Below, piece by piece: positions 42,318 through 49,910 of a stretch of 59,415 bases of DNA. Made by a program: the position numbers and the translations under genes. Source of the DNA: Clostridium disporicum. GTDB lineage: Bacteria; Bacillota; Clostridia; Clostridiales; Clostridiaceae. Each line of letters opens with the position of its first letter. The first letter of the stretch is position 1. The stretch lies in contig NZ_CYZX01000024.1 of assembly GCF_001405015.1 (NCBI RefSeq), positions 1 to 59,415 on the forward strand, in the 5' to 3' direction. A model generated the notes under the pieces. The model did no database searches. It saw nothing but the letters and a program-made list of their open reading frames with translations, and was not told the DNA's origin.

Positions 42318-43214
42318 ATGGTCATTACACCTGGGATTAAGAACTTAGATTATGAGTATGTAGATGGAGTTAAACATTTTACTTTAATTGCTGAAGAAGT
42401 TACACTTGAACTTATTAAAGGGTTATATGTAAAAGCATGGGGATATAATGGATCTGTGCCAGGTCCTACTATAATAGTAAATCAAGGAGATAATGTATGT
42501 ATAAGGGTAATAAATAAATTACCAGAAAGGACAAGCGTACATTGGCATGGATTAGATGTACCTAATGATATGGATGGAGTACCTCCAATAGAGCCATCAC
42601 CTTTTATTGAGCCTAACGAATATTTTGATTATAATTTTAAGATTACAAATCCACCAGGAACATATATGTATCATTCTCATGTTAATGTAATGGTTCAAGA
42701 TAATGCAGGATTATTAGGTGGAATTATTGTTAATGATCCAAAAGATTTAAAAAAGAAGCATTATAAGGATTATTTAATTTTGTTACAGGAGTGGGCGGTG
42801 GATAAATTGCCTTGGGCTGATATTGACCCAGGAACTTACAATTTAACTTTTAAAGCGCCTGAATTTAATTTCTTTACCATGAATGGTAAGTGTTATCCTT
42901 TAACCGAACCTCTTCCTGTAAATTTTGGAGATACGGTAAAAGTCAGATTTGGAAATATACAAATGCATCATCATCCGATACATTTGCATGGACATCAGTT
43001 TAAAGTAGTAGGAGCAGATGGATTTCCTATAAGAAAAGAAACACAAATTTATAAAAATACAATATTGGTAGCATCAGGTGAAACATGGGATATTGAGTTT
43101 ATAGCTAAGAATCCTGGTATATGGCCAATGCATTGCCATATGCCACATCACGTTACTAATAATGGAGCACCAGGAGTTGGAGGAATGTTTACCACAGTTA
43201 ACTATGTAAAATAA
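42318..43214 (+). CDS. Two-domain multicopper oxidase
   Basis: 298 residues, two cupredoxin domains. The four copper motifs are complete: HWHG (near 76), YHSHV (near 118), HHPIHLHGHQF (near 218) and MHCHMPHH (near 273). The last holds the type 1 and trinuclear ligands. Two-domain enzymes act as trimers. There is no signal peptide, so it is probably cytoplasmic. In a likely anaerobe it may oxidise Cu(I) or consume oxygen. GGAGTT precedes the ATG. A terminator follows at 43230. Confidence 0.88.
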   Translation: MVITPGIKNLDYEYVDGVKHFTLIAEEVTLELIKGLYVKAWGYNGSVPGPTIIVNQGDNVCIRVINKLPERTSVHWHGLDVPNDMDGVPPIEPSPFIEPNEYFDYNFKITNPPGTYMYHSHVNVMVQDNAGLLGGIIVNDPKDLKKKHYKDYLILLQEWAVDKLPWADIDPGTYNLTFKAPEFNFFTMNGKCYPLTEPLPVNFGDTVKVRFGNIQMHHHPIHLHGHQFKVVGADGFPIRKETQIYKNTILVASGETWDIEFIAKNPGIWPMHCHMPHHVTNNGAPGVGGMFTTVNYVK

Positions 43215-43229
43215 ATTTTTTAATATAAT

Positions 43230-43256
43230 GGCTAGCTTATTGGCTAGCTATTTTTA
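43230..43256 (+). terminator. Terminator of the multicopper oxidase gene
   Basis: Two GGCTAGCT copies, each containing the palindrome GCTAGC, pair with each other and are followed by ATTTTT. Confidence 0.7.
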
Positions 43257-43324
43257 TATGTAAATTTAATTGTTTAATGTTATTAAGGAGTATTAAAGAT
43301 TAATTTTCAAAAATTAAAAATCTA

Positions 43325-43355
43325 TTGACTTAGAGTATAGCCTAAGTAGTAATAT
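43325..43355 (+). promoter_or_regulatory. MerR-type promoter with 19-bp spacer
   Basis: TTGACT (43325-43330) and TAATAT (43350-43355) are separated by 19 bases, too long for normal sigma-A use. The spacer carries the dyad CTTAG-AGTATAGC-CTAAG (43329-43346). This geometry is characteristic of MerR-family activated promoters, and CTTAGAGT is close to NmlR/AdhR sites. No merR gene lies in the window. Confidence 0.65.
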
Positions 43356-43428
43356 GGATAAGAATAGAAGAATTTGAAAGGTTGATTAGAAGTAATTAAG
43401 AGTATATGAAGAGGGGGATGAGAGGTTA

Positions 43429-44802
43429 ATGTTTAAATTTAAAGTAGATTTAATTAGAGATAAAAATATATTGAAAGCTTTAGTATTATTTGCAGTTCCA
43501 ATATTTATTTCTAACGTATTCCAACAGATGTATAACACAATGGATACGATGATAATAGGTAATGTATTAGGTGATACTTCATTAGCAGCTATAGGTGCTT
43601 GTGGAGCAGTTTATGAGTTGCTTATAGGGTTTGCTTTAGGAATTGGAAATGGATTAAGTATAGTAGTCGCTAGATCTTATGGATCTAAGGATGAGAGGTT
43701 ACTTAAAAAATCAGTTGCAGGATCTTTAGTTATTGGAGCTATTGTAACAGTAGTTATCATGATTATATCAGGATTATTTTTATATCCGTTATTAGAGTTA
43801 TTGAATACACCAGCCAATATTATAAATGAATCATATTCATATATTTCAGTTATTACTTTATTTGTTGGAGTAATGTTTGCATATAACTTATTTGCAGGTT
43901 TATTAAGAGCTATAGGTAATAGCGTAATGCCATTAGTATTTTTAATTATTTCATCAGTGATAAATGTAGTTTTAGATTTAATATTTATTACTCAATTTAA
44001 TATGGGGATTGCTGGAGCAGCAGTGGCTACAGTTATTGCTCAAGGTATATCAGCAATTCTTTGTTTGATTTATATAATAAAGAAATGTCCAATACTTATT
44101 CCTAGTAAAGAATGTTTCAAAGTTGAAAAAGATTTATATAAAGAGTTAGCAGGTCAAGGTTTATCAATGGGATTAATGTTATCTATTGTATCAACAGGAA
44201 CAGTTATATTACAAACTGCAATTAATGGTTTAGGATATTTAACTATAGCAGGGCATACTGCTGCAAGAAAGCTTAATAGCTTCTGTACTATGCCTGTTGC
44301 GACTATGAGTTTAGCATTATCTACTTTTGTTTCTCAAAATAAAGGAGCAGAAAAATATGAAAGAATTCGTAAAGGTGTAAAAGTTGCAAATATAATGGCT
44401 ATTTGTTGGGGTGCAATAATAACTGTAGCTTTATTATTTAGTGCATCTACTTTAGTAAAAGTGTTATCAGGATCAACTGAACCAACTGTAATTAATAATG
44501 GAGCTTTATACTTGATAATTAATGCACCATTTTATGCGATATTAGGTATGCTTTTAAATTTAAGAAATTCTCTTCAAGGATTAGGAAAAAAAGTTGTTCC
44601 TTTAGCATCTAGCATAATTGAGTTTTTAGGAAAATGTTTATTTGTAGCATTATTTATACCAAGCCTAAAATATCTTGGAGTTATTATTTGTGAACCAATT
44701 ATTTGGTGTTTTATGTTATTACAATTATCATATTCATTTTATAAGAATCCATTAATACAAGGTTATAAAAATGGATTAAATACATTAGAACAGGTTAGAT
44801 AA
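43429..44802 (+). CDS. MATE family efflux transporter
   Basis: 457 residues with about 12 membrane helices. The start NILKALVLFAVPIFISNVFQQMYNTMDTMIIG and the mid-protein GIAGAAVATVIAQGISA are MATE signatures. It is from a different branch than the MATE gene at 760. The MerR-type promoter upstream suggests induction by a small compound or metal. GAGGGGGATG precedes the start, and a terminator follows. Confidence 0.87.
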   Translation: MFKFKVDLIRDKNILKALVLFAVPIFISNVFQQMYNTMDTMIIGNVLGDTSLAAIGACGAVYELLIGFALGIGNGLSIVVARSYGSKDERLLKKSVAGSLVIGAIVTVVIMIISGLFLYPLLELLNTPANIINESYSYISVITLFVGVMFAYNLFAGLLRAIGNSVMPLVFLIISSVINVVLDLIFITQFNMGIAGAAVATVIAQGISAILCLIYIIKKCPILIPSKECFKVEKDLYKELAGQGLSMGLMLSIVSTGTVILQTAINGLGYLTIAGHTAARKLNSFCTMPVATMSLALSTFVSQNKGAEKYERIRKGVKVANIMAICWGAIITVALLFSASTLVKVLSGSTEPTVINNGALYLIINAPFYAILGMLLNLRNSLQGLGKKVVPLASSIIEFLGKCLFVALFIPSLKYLGVIICEPIIWCFMLLQLSYSFYKNPLIQGYKNGLNTLEQVR

Positions 44803-45200
44803 ATAATTATAGAATTAAGAATATAAGGTGTAGATAGAGATATCTACACTTTTTTGTTGATTACAGAGAATTAAATAAAAGAGAGATAAATGCACAAATT
44901 TATAATTTTATTGATATGTTAATTTTAAAATCTAATTAACTGATAAAAGATAAGCACTTAGAACTAATAATTTATATGCCTAATGAGTTTAGTATTTATA
45001 GGTAAGAAGGATGCGAAAGAGAAGAGTAATATTAATAAGAAGCTATTAAATATGAATATTATCTCTGTATATTTGGAATAAATTAACTAGTAATTTTTTA
45101 ACTTTATAATTATAATTATTATGGTTTTTAGAGAATTTTTATATAATTATAATATATTTAAACAAAAGTTAAAACTAATAGATATATGGAGGATATTTAA
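44803..45200. other. Intergenic gap with terminator
   Basis: After the terminator at 44825-44855, about 340 AT-rich bases show no gene, repeat or RNA that I recognise. The promoter of the 45201 gene must lie near its right end. Confidence 0.4.
44825..44855 (+). terminator. Terminator of the MATE gene
   Basis: GTGTAGATA (44828-44836) pairs with TATCTACAC (44841-44849), then six T. Confidence 0.85.
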
Positions 45201-46481
45201 ATGAACAAAAGAAAAATAGCACTTCCTCCGATAGGAATGCGAATTATTAAATCTTCGATAGGAGTATTGCTAGGATTCATTATTTATTTTTTAAGAGGGA
45301 AGCAAGGGACACCTTTTTATACAGCATTGTCTGTATTGTGGTGTATGCAACCTTATAGTAGCAATGCAAAGGCTAACGCTATACAAAGAACTATAGGAAC
45401 TTTTATAGGAGCTGCTTATGGATTGATAATGATATTAGTTGAGTTATATGTTATACCATTTGATAATGAGCTTTTTAGATATATAACAATATCATTACTA
45501 ATAATTCCAATTATTTATACCACAGTTATATTTAATAAGAAAAATGCTTCGTATTTTTCCTGTGTCGTATTTTTAAGTATAGTAGTTAACCATCTTAAAG
45601 ATAAAAATCCATATTTATTTGTATTTAATAGAATGATGGATACTATGATTGGTATTGGTTTAGCACTTATCATAAATACATTTGAGCTACCGAGGAAAAG
45701 AAGGAATGATTTACTTTTTGTAGCCGAATTAGATAAAGTATTATTAAATATGAAAGAAACTTTAACTTCATATAGTAAGATTGAGTTAAATAAAATGCTT
45801 GATGATGGAGTTAAATTAACAATTGCAACTATGAAAACTCCTGGAGCATTAGTTACATCATTACAAGATATAAGATTAAATTTACCTGTTATAGCTATGG
45901 ATGGAGCTATATTATTTGATATGAAAGAAAATAAATACTTAAAAGTGTATGAAATGACTCATGAAGAAACTAAGAAACTTGTAGATTTAATTCAGGCTAG
46001 AAATATGCATTGCTTTATAAATACAGTAGTAGAAGATTCTGTTATGATTTATTATGGGGATTTTAAAAATCCGGTGGAAAGTGATATATATAATAACTTA
46101 AGGTCGTCTCCTTACCGTAATTATATAAAAGAGGAATTACCAGATAGATATGGAGCGGTTTATTTAATGCTTATTGATGAGACTGAAAAAATAGAATCTT
46201 TATATGAAGAATTAGAAAGGTTAGGATATACAAAAGAGTTTAAAGTTTTAAAATATGATTCTGATGATTATCCAGGATATACTTATATTAAGATTTATAA
46301 TAAAAAAGCTATTAAGGAAAATATGATTAAGTATGTTCAAAGCTTAACAGATGCAAAAAGTACACTAGTCTTTGAAAAAGATAATGAAGTTTTTCAAAAT
46401 TATATAAGTAAAAATGATCCTAATGAAGTAGTTAAAAAGCTAAGAAAAATTTATAGACCTTATTTTTGGCACAAGTATTAA
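45201..46481 (+). CDS. FUSC/aromatic-acid-exporter-like membrane protein fused to a degenerate HAD domain
   Basis: 426 residues. Residues 1-165 form about six membrane helices of the ArAE/FUSC type (RTIGTFIGAAYGLI, NRMMDTMIGIGLALIINT). Residues about 172-400 follow a Cof-type HAD phosphatase: FVAELDKVLLNMKETL is in the place of LDLDGTLL, ATMKTPGALV replaces ATGRP, and LPVIAMDGAILFD matches the conserved N-G-A strand. The catalytic Asp pair and the GD-x-x-N-D motif are lost, so it is probably a ligand-binding pseudoenzyme. GGAGG precedes ATG 45201. Role unknown. Confidence 0.7.
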   Translation: MNKRKIALPPIGMRIIKSSIGVLLGFIIYFLRGKQGTPFYTALSVLWCMQPYSSNAKANAIQRTIGTFIGAAYGLIMILVELYVIPFDNELFRYITISLLIIPIIYTTVIFNKKNASYFSCVVFLSIVVNHLKDKNPYLFVFNRMMDTMIGIGLALIINTFELPRKRRNDLLFVAELDKVLLNMKETLTSYSKIELNKMLDDGVKLTIATMKTPGALVTSLQDIRLNLPVIAMDGAILFDMKENKYLKVYEMTHEETKKLVDLIQARNMHCFINTVVEDSVMIYYGDFKNPVESDIYNNLRSSPYRNYIKEELPDRYGAVYLMLIDETEKIESLYEELERLGYTKEFKVLKYDSDDYPGYTYIKIYNKKAIKENMIKYVQSLTDAKSTLVFEKDNEVFQNYISKNDPNEVVKKLRKIYRPYFWHKY

Positions 46482-46519
46482 AAGAAGGAGGCAAATTTAT
46501 GCCTCCATTAATTATATAA

Positions 46520-46633
46520 TTATTTTTTATAACCGTTACCTGCACCAGTTTCTTCTTTTATTTCATGAAGATTTAATTTCTTATCATGTTTATGGACTAC
46601 TTCATGAATCTTTTCGCTTTTATGTTTTGTCAT
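46520..46633 (-). CDS. Single-repeat NLHxIKxxTGAGNGY protein, 37 residues
   Basis: MTKHKSEKIHEVVHKHDKKL, then NLHEIKEETGAGNGYKK. It is nearly identical to the first and last repeats of the protein encoded just upstream at 46659-47255, and starts 25 bases after its stop, so the pair is one operon. No strong ribosome site is seen; coupling is likely. The function is unknown. Confidence 0.65.
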   Translation of the reverse strand: MTKHKSEKIHEVVHKHDKKLNLHEIKEETGAGNGYKK

Positions 46634-46658
46634 AGGAATGCCTACTTAAAAATATTAA

Positions 46659-47255
46659 TTATTGATGCTTATAACCACTTCCAGCACCAGTTTTTTGTTT
46701 GATTTGATGAAGATTTAATTTTCTATCATTAGCATGGATAACTGCATGAATATGGTTACTCTTGTGAGTAGTTCCGTAAATGGGTTCAGGATTTTTAGAA
46801 TCGCAAGATGGAGTATTTATATTATCTTTTAAATCTTCTTGGGTAATATAACCATTACCAGCACCAGTTTGAGCCTTTATTTTATGTAAGTTTGCTTTAC
46901 CTTCGATATTACTTACAACATGGTGAATCTTATGAAACTTATTAGTGTTAACAAATGTGTCTTTAATTGGTGAAATTTCAGAAGCACGTTCAGTATTATT
47001 ATAACCATTACCAGCACCAGTTTGAGCCTTTATAGTATGTAAATTAATTTTCCCTTCAGAATTAGACATTGCTTCTTGAATTTTTTCGCTTTTACTACTT
47101 GCTTCATAAGTATCTTGTATAGGAACTTTAGATTGTTCGCCTGAAGATTTGAATCCATTACCAGCTCCGGTTTCAGCTTTTATTTCATGTAAATTAAGTT
47201 TTCTATCATTATCATGAACTACTTGGTGTATCTTTTCACTCTTATGCTTTTTCAT
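46659..47255 (-). CDS. Four-repeat protein with NLHxIKxxTGAG(N/S)G(Y/F) units
   Basis: 198 residues made almost wholly of four repeats at about 4-35, 54-85, 105-136 and 164-195. The consensus is KIHxVVxxxxxKxNLHxIKx-TGAG(N/S)G(Y/F), joined by linkers with PIxDT(Y/F). Repeats 1 and 4 share DRKLNLH; repeats 2 and 3 share EGKxNLH and IKAQTGAGNGY. There is no signal peptide, membrane helix or recognised domain. AGGAGG precedes the ATG on the minus strand. Repeated identical short C-terminal blocks could be a binding surface or multiple peptide cores; no maturation enzyme is adjacent. I do not recognise the family. Confidence 0.75.
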   Translation of the reverse strand: MKKHKSEKIHQVVHDNDRKLNLHEIKAETGAGNGFKSSGEQSKVPIQDTYEASSKSEKIQEAMSNSEGKINLHTIKAQTGAGNGYNNTERASEISPIKDTFVNTNKFHKIHHVVSNIEGKANLHKIKAQTGAGNGYITQEDLKDNINTPSCDSKNPEPIYGTTHKSNHIHAVIHANDRKLNLHQIKQKTGAGSGYKHQ

Positions 47256-47526
47256 ATTAACCTCCTAAAAAATAGTATTAGATAAAATATCTATTATTAT
47301 TATGTGTTAAACAAGAAAAATGATACCTTGAATTTTATTGTAACCAATTAACAAGCTTTTGAAGTTCATATAAAAAAGAGGTAATAATCAAATATTAAGA
47401 ATTAGGATTAATATAATTATCTCAATAAAATCATAAAAAAGGATTTATTTTCATGGTATTAATACTTAGACTTTGTAGATAATAGTACTGTACCAAGAGG
47501 GCATCAGGTTTTAGGAGGGAATTAAT

Positions 47527-47631
47527 ATGAGTGAAAAACACGATTGTTCATGTGCAAGCCAACAAGAAAAAGAAAAGAAAGCCAATAATTGTGGATGTAA
47601 ACATAATAAAAAAGTCAAGAAAAATGATTAG
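47527..47631 (+). CDS. Cysteine-rich 34-residue protein
   Basis: MSEKHDCSCASQQEKEKKAN, then NCGCKHNKKVKKND. Two C-x-C pairs (CSC and CGC), plus His residues and a lysine-rich body, suggest a small metal-binding protein. TAGGAGGG lies nine bases before the ATG, a strong ribosome site. No family is recognised. The gene stands alone between two large gaps. Confidence 0.6.
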   Translation: MSEKHDCSCASQQEKEKKANNCGCKHNKKVKKND

Positions 47632-47967
47632 ATAAAATTAAAAGTTTTTTTAAAAAAACTTATATTTGAGTTTATAAAAGGACAGGTTTAGCAAAAATTA
47701 GCTAATTAAAAGTTAAAGTAACGATTGGGAAAATGCGAAGCTGCAAATTTGCTTCGCACTTTTTAATTATATAAAAAATTAACGTTTTAATATTTGTAAT
47801 TTTTAATATTTGTAATGATGATAGTAAATCATATAATAATACTATAAATAACCATAGTCTATATAAGTTTAAAATAAGAATAATAATTATGGTTATTTAG
47901 GAAAAGTAATTTGCTAAAGAATGGTTTTACAATTTAATATAAGCTTATAAGTTATATCAACTAAAAA
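47632..47967. other. Intergenic gap with two hairpins
   Basis: AAGTTTTTTT/AAAAAAACTT lies right after the Cys-rich gene (about 47642-47661). A clear terminator lies at 47734-47765. Between them about 70 bases could be the 3' end of a transcript. A 10-bp inverted repeat (47847-47856 and 47888-47897) with a 31-base loop follows. No further gene was seen. Confidence 0.45.
47734..47765 (+). terminator. Rho-independent terminator
   Basis: TGCGAAGC (47734-47741) pairs with GCTTCGCA (47751-47758), then CTTTTT. Probably ends the transcript of the Cys-rich small gene. Confidence 0.75.
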
Positions 47968-48001
47968 TAAAACAACCCTTATAGTAAGAATAAGGGTTGT
48001 T
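47968..48001 (-). terminator. Terminator of the initiator tRNA gene
   Basis: ACAACCCTTAT and ATAAGGGTTGT form the stem; on the minus strand it is followed by TTTATTTTTAG. It lies directly behind the 3' CCA of the tRNA. Confidence 0.75.
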
Positions 48002-48003
48002 TT

Positions 48004-48079
48004 TGGTTGCGGGGGCAGGACTTGAACCTACGACCTTTGGGTTATGAGCCCAACGAGCTGCCAACTGCTCCACCCCGCG
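48004..48079 (-). tRNA. tRNA-fMet (CAT), initiator
   Basis: 76 bases including encoded CCA. On the minus strand it begins CGCGGGGTGGAGCAG and ends CCCCCGCAACCA. Initiator features are all present: C1-A72 mismatch at the acceptor end, A11-T24 pair in the D stem, and three G-C pairs (GGG/CCC) in the anticodon stem around CTCATAA. A second initiator tRNA copy is at 58677. Confidence 0.95.
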
Positions 48080-48444
48080 ATATTAAATTGTATGCATTTC
48101 ATTGATTAACTTATGACCTAAGTATAATGTAGCAAAGCACTAAAGTCAAAGTGATATTATGGCGTATTAAGCCTTAAGATGACAAGAGATACCTTAGAGT
48201 CTAAAATACGATAGAATGGTAGAATATAATATTATTATGAAAATATAAGTTTGCATCACACTATATTCCATATATGATAATGATTCATTTACAAGGGTAA
48301 TTTAATCTTAATTACAAGTAGTCCACTATAATAATTTTAGAATTTATGTGTTATTATGAAGTGGACAAGTTGGTAAAGACGTAAAAGTACATTAGAACTA
48401 AAAATGAACTATACATAATAGTTCAAATTATAGGAGGAATGGAA
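48080..48444. other. Intergenic gap before the CAP-domain gene
   Basis: 365 bases. GTCCACT and AGTGGAC (about 48324-48366) form a wide inverted repeat before the CAP gene. The tRNA promoter must lie at the left end and the CAP promoter at the right end, but no convincing -35/-10 pair was chosen. No gene was recognised. Confidence 0.4.
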
Positions 48445-49230
48445 ATGAAATCTAAAATAATCGCGCTAGTAATAGCTGGAGCTACAATGTTAGGAACTGT
48501 ATCAGCAAGTGCTGCTACAAGATATTATGACTCAAATAATGGTGGAGCATATAGACATCATTGTAAGCATAAATATCAAAGACCTTGTAAGCCAAGGCAA
48601 GATGAAAAACCATCAACAGGAGATGATAATGTAGTAACACCACCAACAGTAGGAGATGATACTACAGTTACGCCACCAACATCAGATGACAATACAGTTG
48701 TAACACCACCAGCAGGAGAGGAGAATACAGAAGTTACTCCACCTACAACAGGAGATGATACAACAGTTACACCTCCAACAAATGAAGGAGATGCAGTAAC
48801 AGATGATACAAATGCATCTGATAAATTTATGGCACAAGTCGAACAAGCTATCTTTAATAAAGTTAATGAAGAAAGAGTGAAGGCTGGTGTAGCACCATTG
48901 AGTTATAACACTACAATGGAAAAATATGCAAGAATTAAATCTCAGGATATGGGAGATAATAATTACTTCAGTCATACTGATTTAAATGGTAATTATATAA
49001 CAGATCAAATGAAAGCTGATGGGGTCTCATATAATTCATGGGGTGAAAATATAGCATACCTAGGGGGGGATGGTACTGATCCAACAGTATTAGCTAACCA
49101 ATTTATGACTAACTGGATGAATTCATCAGGTCATAGAAAGAATATACTATCTACAGACTTTACAAGCATTGGAGTAGGAGTATATCAAATTGGAAATAAA
49201 GTCTATGCAACTCAAGAGTTTTATAGATAA
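48445..49230 (+). CDS. Secreted CAP-domain (SCP/YkwD-like) protein with Thr-Pro repeats
   Basis: 261 residues from ATG 48445, seven bases after AGGAGG; the ATG at 48439 is too close to it. A signal peptide (KSKIIALVIAGATMLGTVSASA) is cleaved after ASA. Residues about 63-115 hold five 11-residue repeats of the type TPPTxGDDTTV. The CAP domain (about 128-261) has HTDLNG, GENIAYLGG and SSGHRKNILSTDFTSIGVG, with the conserved His/Glu pairs. Secreted CAP proteins are frequent in clostridia; activity is unclear. Confidence 0.88.
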   Translation: MKSKIIALVIAGATMLGTVSASAATRYYDSNNGGAYRHHCKHKYQRPCKPRQDEKPSTGDDNVVTPPTVGDDTTVTPPTSDDNTVVTPPAGEENTEVTPPTTGDDTTVTPPTNEGDAVTDDTNASDKFMAQVEQAIFNKVNEERVKAGVAPLSYNTTMEKYARIKSQDMGDNNYFSHTDLNGNYITDQMKADGVSYNSWGENIAYLGGDGTDPTVLANQFMTNWMNSSGHRKNILSTDFTSIGVGVYQIGNKVYATQEFYR

Positions 49231-49284
49231 TATTTTAAATTAATTAAGCGTTCTAGATACCAATTTAACATAAATGTACTTTTA

Positions 49285-49321
49285 AATAGAGCCTATATTA
49301 AGTATAGGCTCTATTTTTTTG
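49285..49321 (+). terminator. Terminator of the CAP-domain gene
   Basis: AATAGAGCCTATA (49285-49297) pairs with TATAGGCTCTATT (49303-49315), then T-run. Confidence 0.85.
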
Positions 49322-49340
49322 TTTTAAGAAAGTATATTTT

Positions 49341-49784
49341 TTAAGAATAATACCTACCAGTAATTTCAGAAACGGTAACTTTAAAGAATTTTATATTAGA
49401 AGTATCTATACATGAAAAATTTGTTATGCAATTATATTTATTTTTGAATTTTTCAATTATAGATATTTTTTCTTTAATATCATTAATAACAGTTGTAGTT
49501 CCATTTGCTATTATGGTTTTATAACTTTCTACTTTTCTACAGCGATGATGTTGTAATAAAGTGATACCTGCAATGCCAGTATAATAAATATTATCAATTT
49601 TTTGACTAGTATTGTTACTTATAAAGTAGAATATTAAATTATCATCTGAATAGTCAAAAACATACCACATAGGTACAGATGAGATATTTGTTGTATCAGT
49701 TGTAGCTAAATAGCACATTTTCTCTTCGTTTAAAATTGCAATAATATCTTTAGTTGAAAGATTTTTATAATTACAAATATCCAT
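49341..49784 (-). CDS. PNPOx-like split-barrel flavin-binding protein
   Basis: 147 residues. EEKMCYLATTDTTNISSVPMWYVFDY at residue 20 followed by LIFYFISNNTSQKIDNI is the pattern of pyridoxamine 5'-phosphate oxidase-related proteins, small FMN- or heme-binding barrels. It is not the true PdxH enzyme, which is longer. GGAGCATTCC precedes the start. Transcribed alone; role unknown. Confidence 0.75.
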   Translation of the reverse strand: MDICNYKNLSTKDIIAILNEEKMCYLATTDTTNISSVPMWYVFDYSDDNLIFYFISNNTSQKIDNIYYTGIAGITLLQHHRCRKVESYKTIIANGTTTVINDIKEKISIIEKFKNKYNCITNFSCIDTSNIKFFKVTVSEITGRYYS

Positions 49785-49866
49785 ACATGGAATGCTCCTT
49801 TTTTATTAAGATAATATGCTATAGTATATGAAAGAAATGCTGAAATTGTATAATAATTATGTAAAT

Positions 49867-49906
49867 AAAAGCAAGTAATATAAGAAATTTTATACTACTT
49901 GCTTTT
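49867..49906. terminator. Terminator of the HTH-TPR regulator
   Basis: AAAAGCAAGTA (49867-49877) pairs with TACTTGCTTTT (49896-49906); T-rich on both strands. Confidence 0.75.
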
Positions 49907-49910
49907 AAAA

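Noticed and set aside
47847..47897. 10-bp inverted repeat with a 31-base loop
   Set aside because: The loop is long and the arms are AT-rich; chance is likely in this composition.
48600..48790. Repeated ACACCACCAACA-type units, considered as CRISPR or microsatellite
   Set aside because: They encode five 11-residue TPPT repeats in the CAP protein and have no spacer structure.
48682..48975. 97-codon minus-strand frame rich in Cys and Ile
   Set aside because: Antisense of the Thr-Pro repeat and CAP domain; the Cys richness comes from reverse reading of ACA/ACC repeats.
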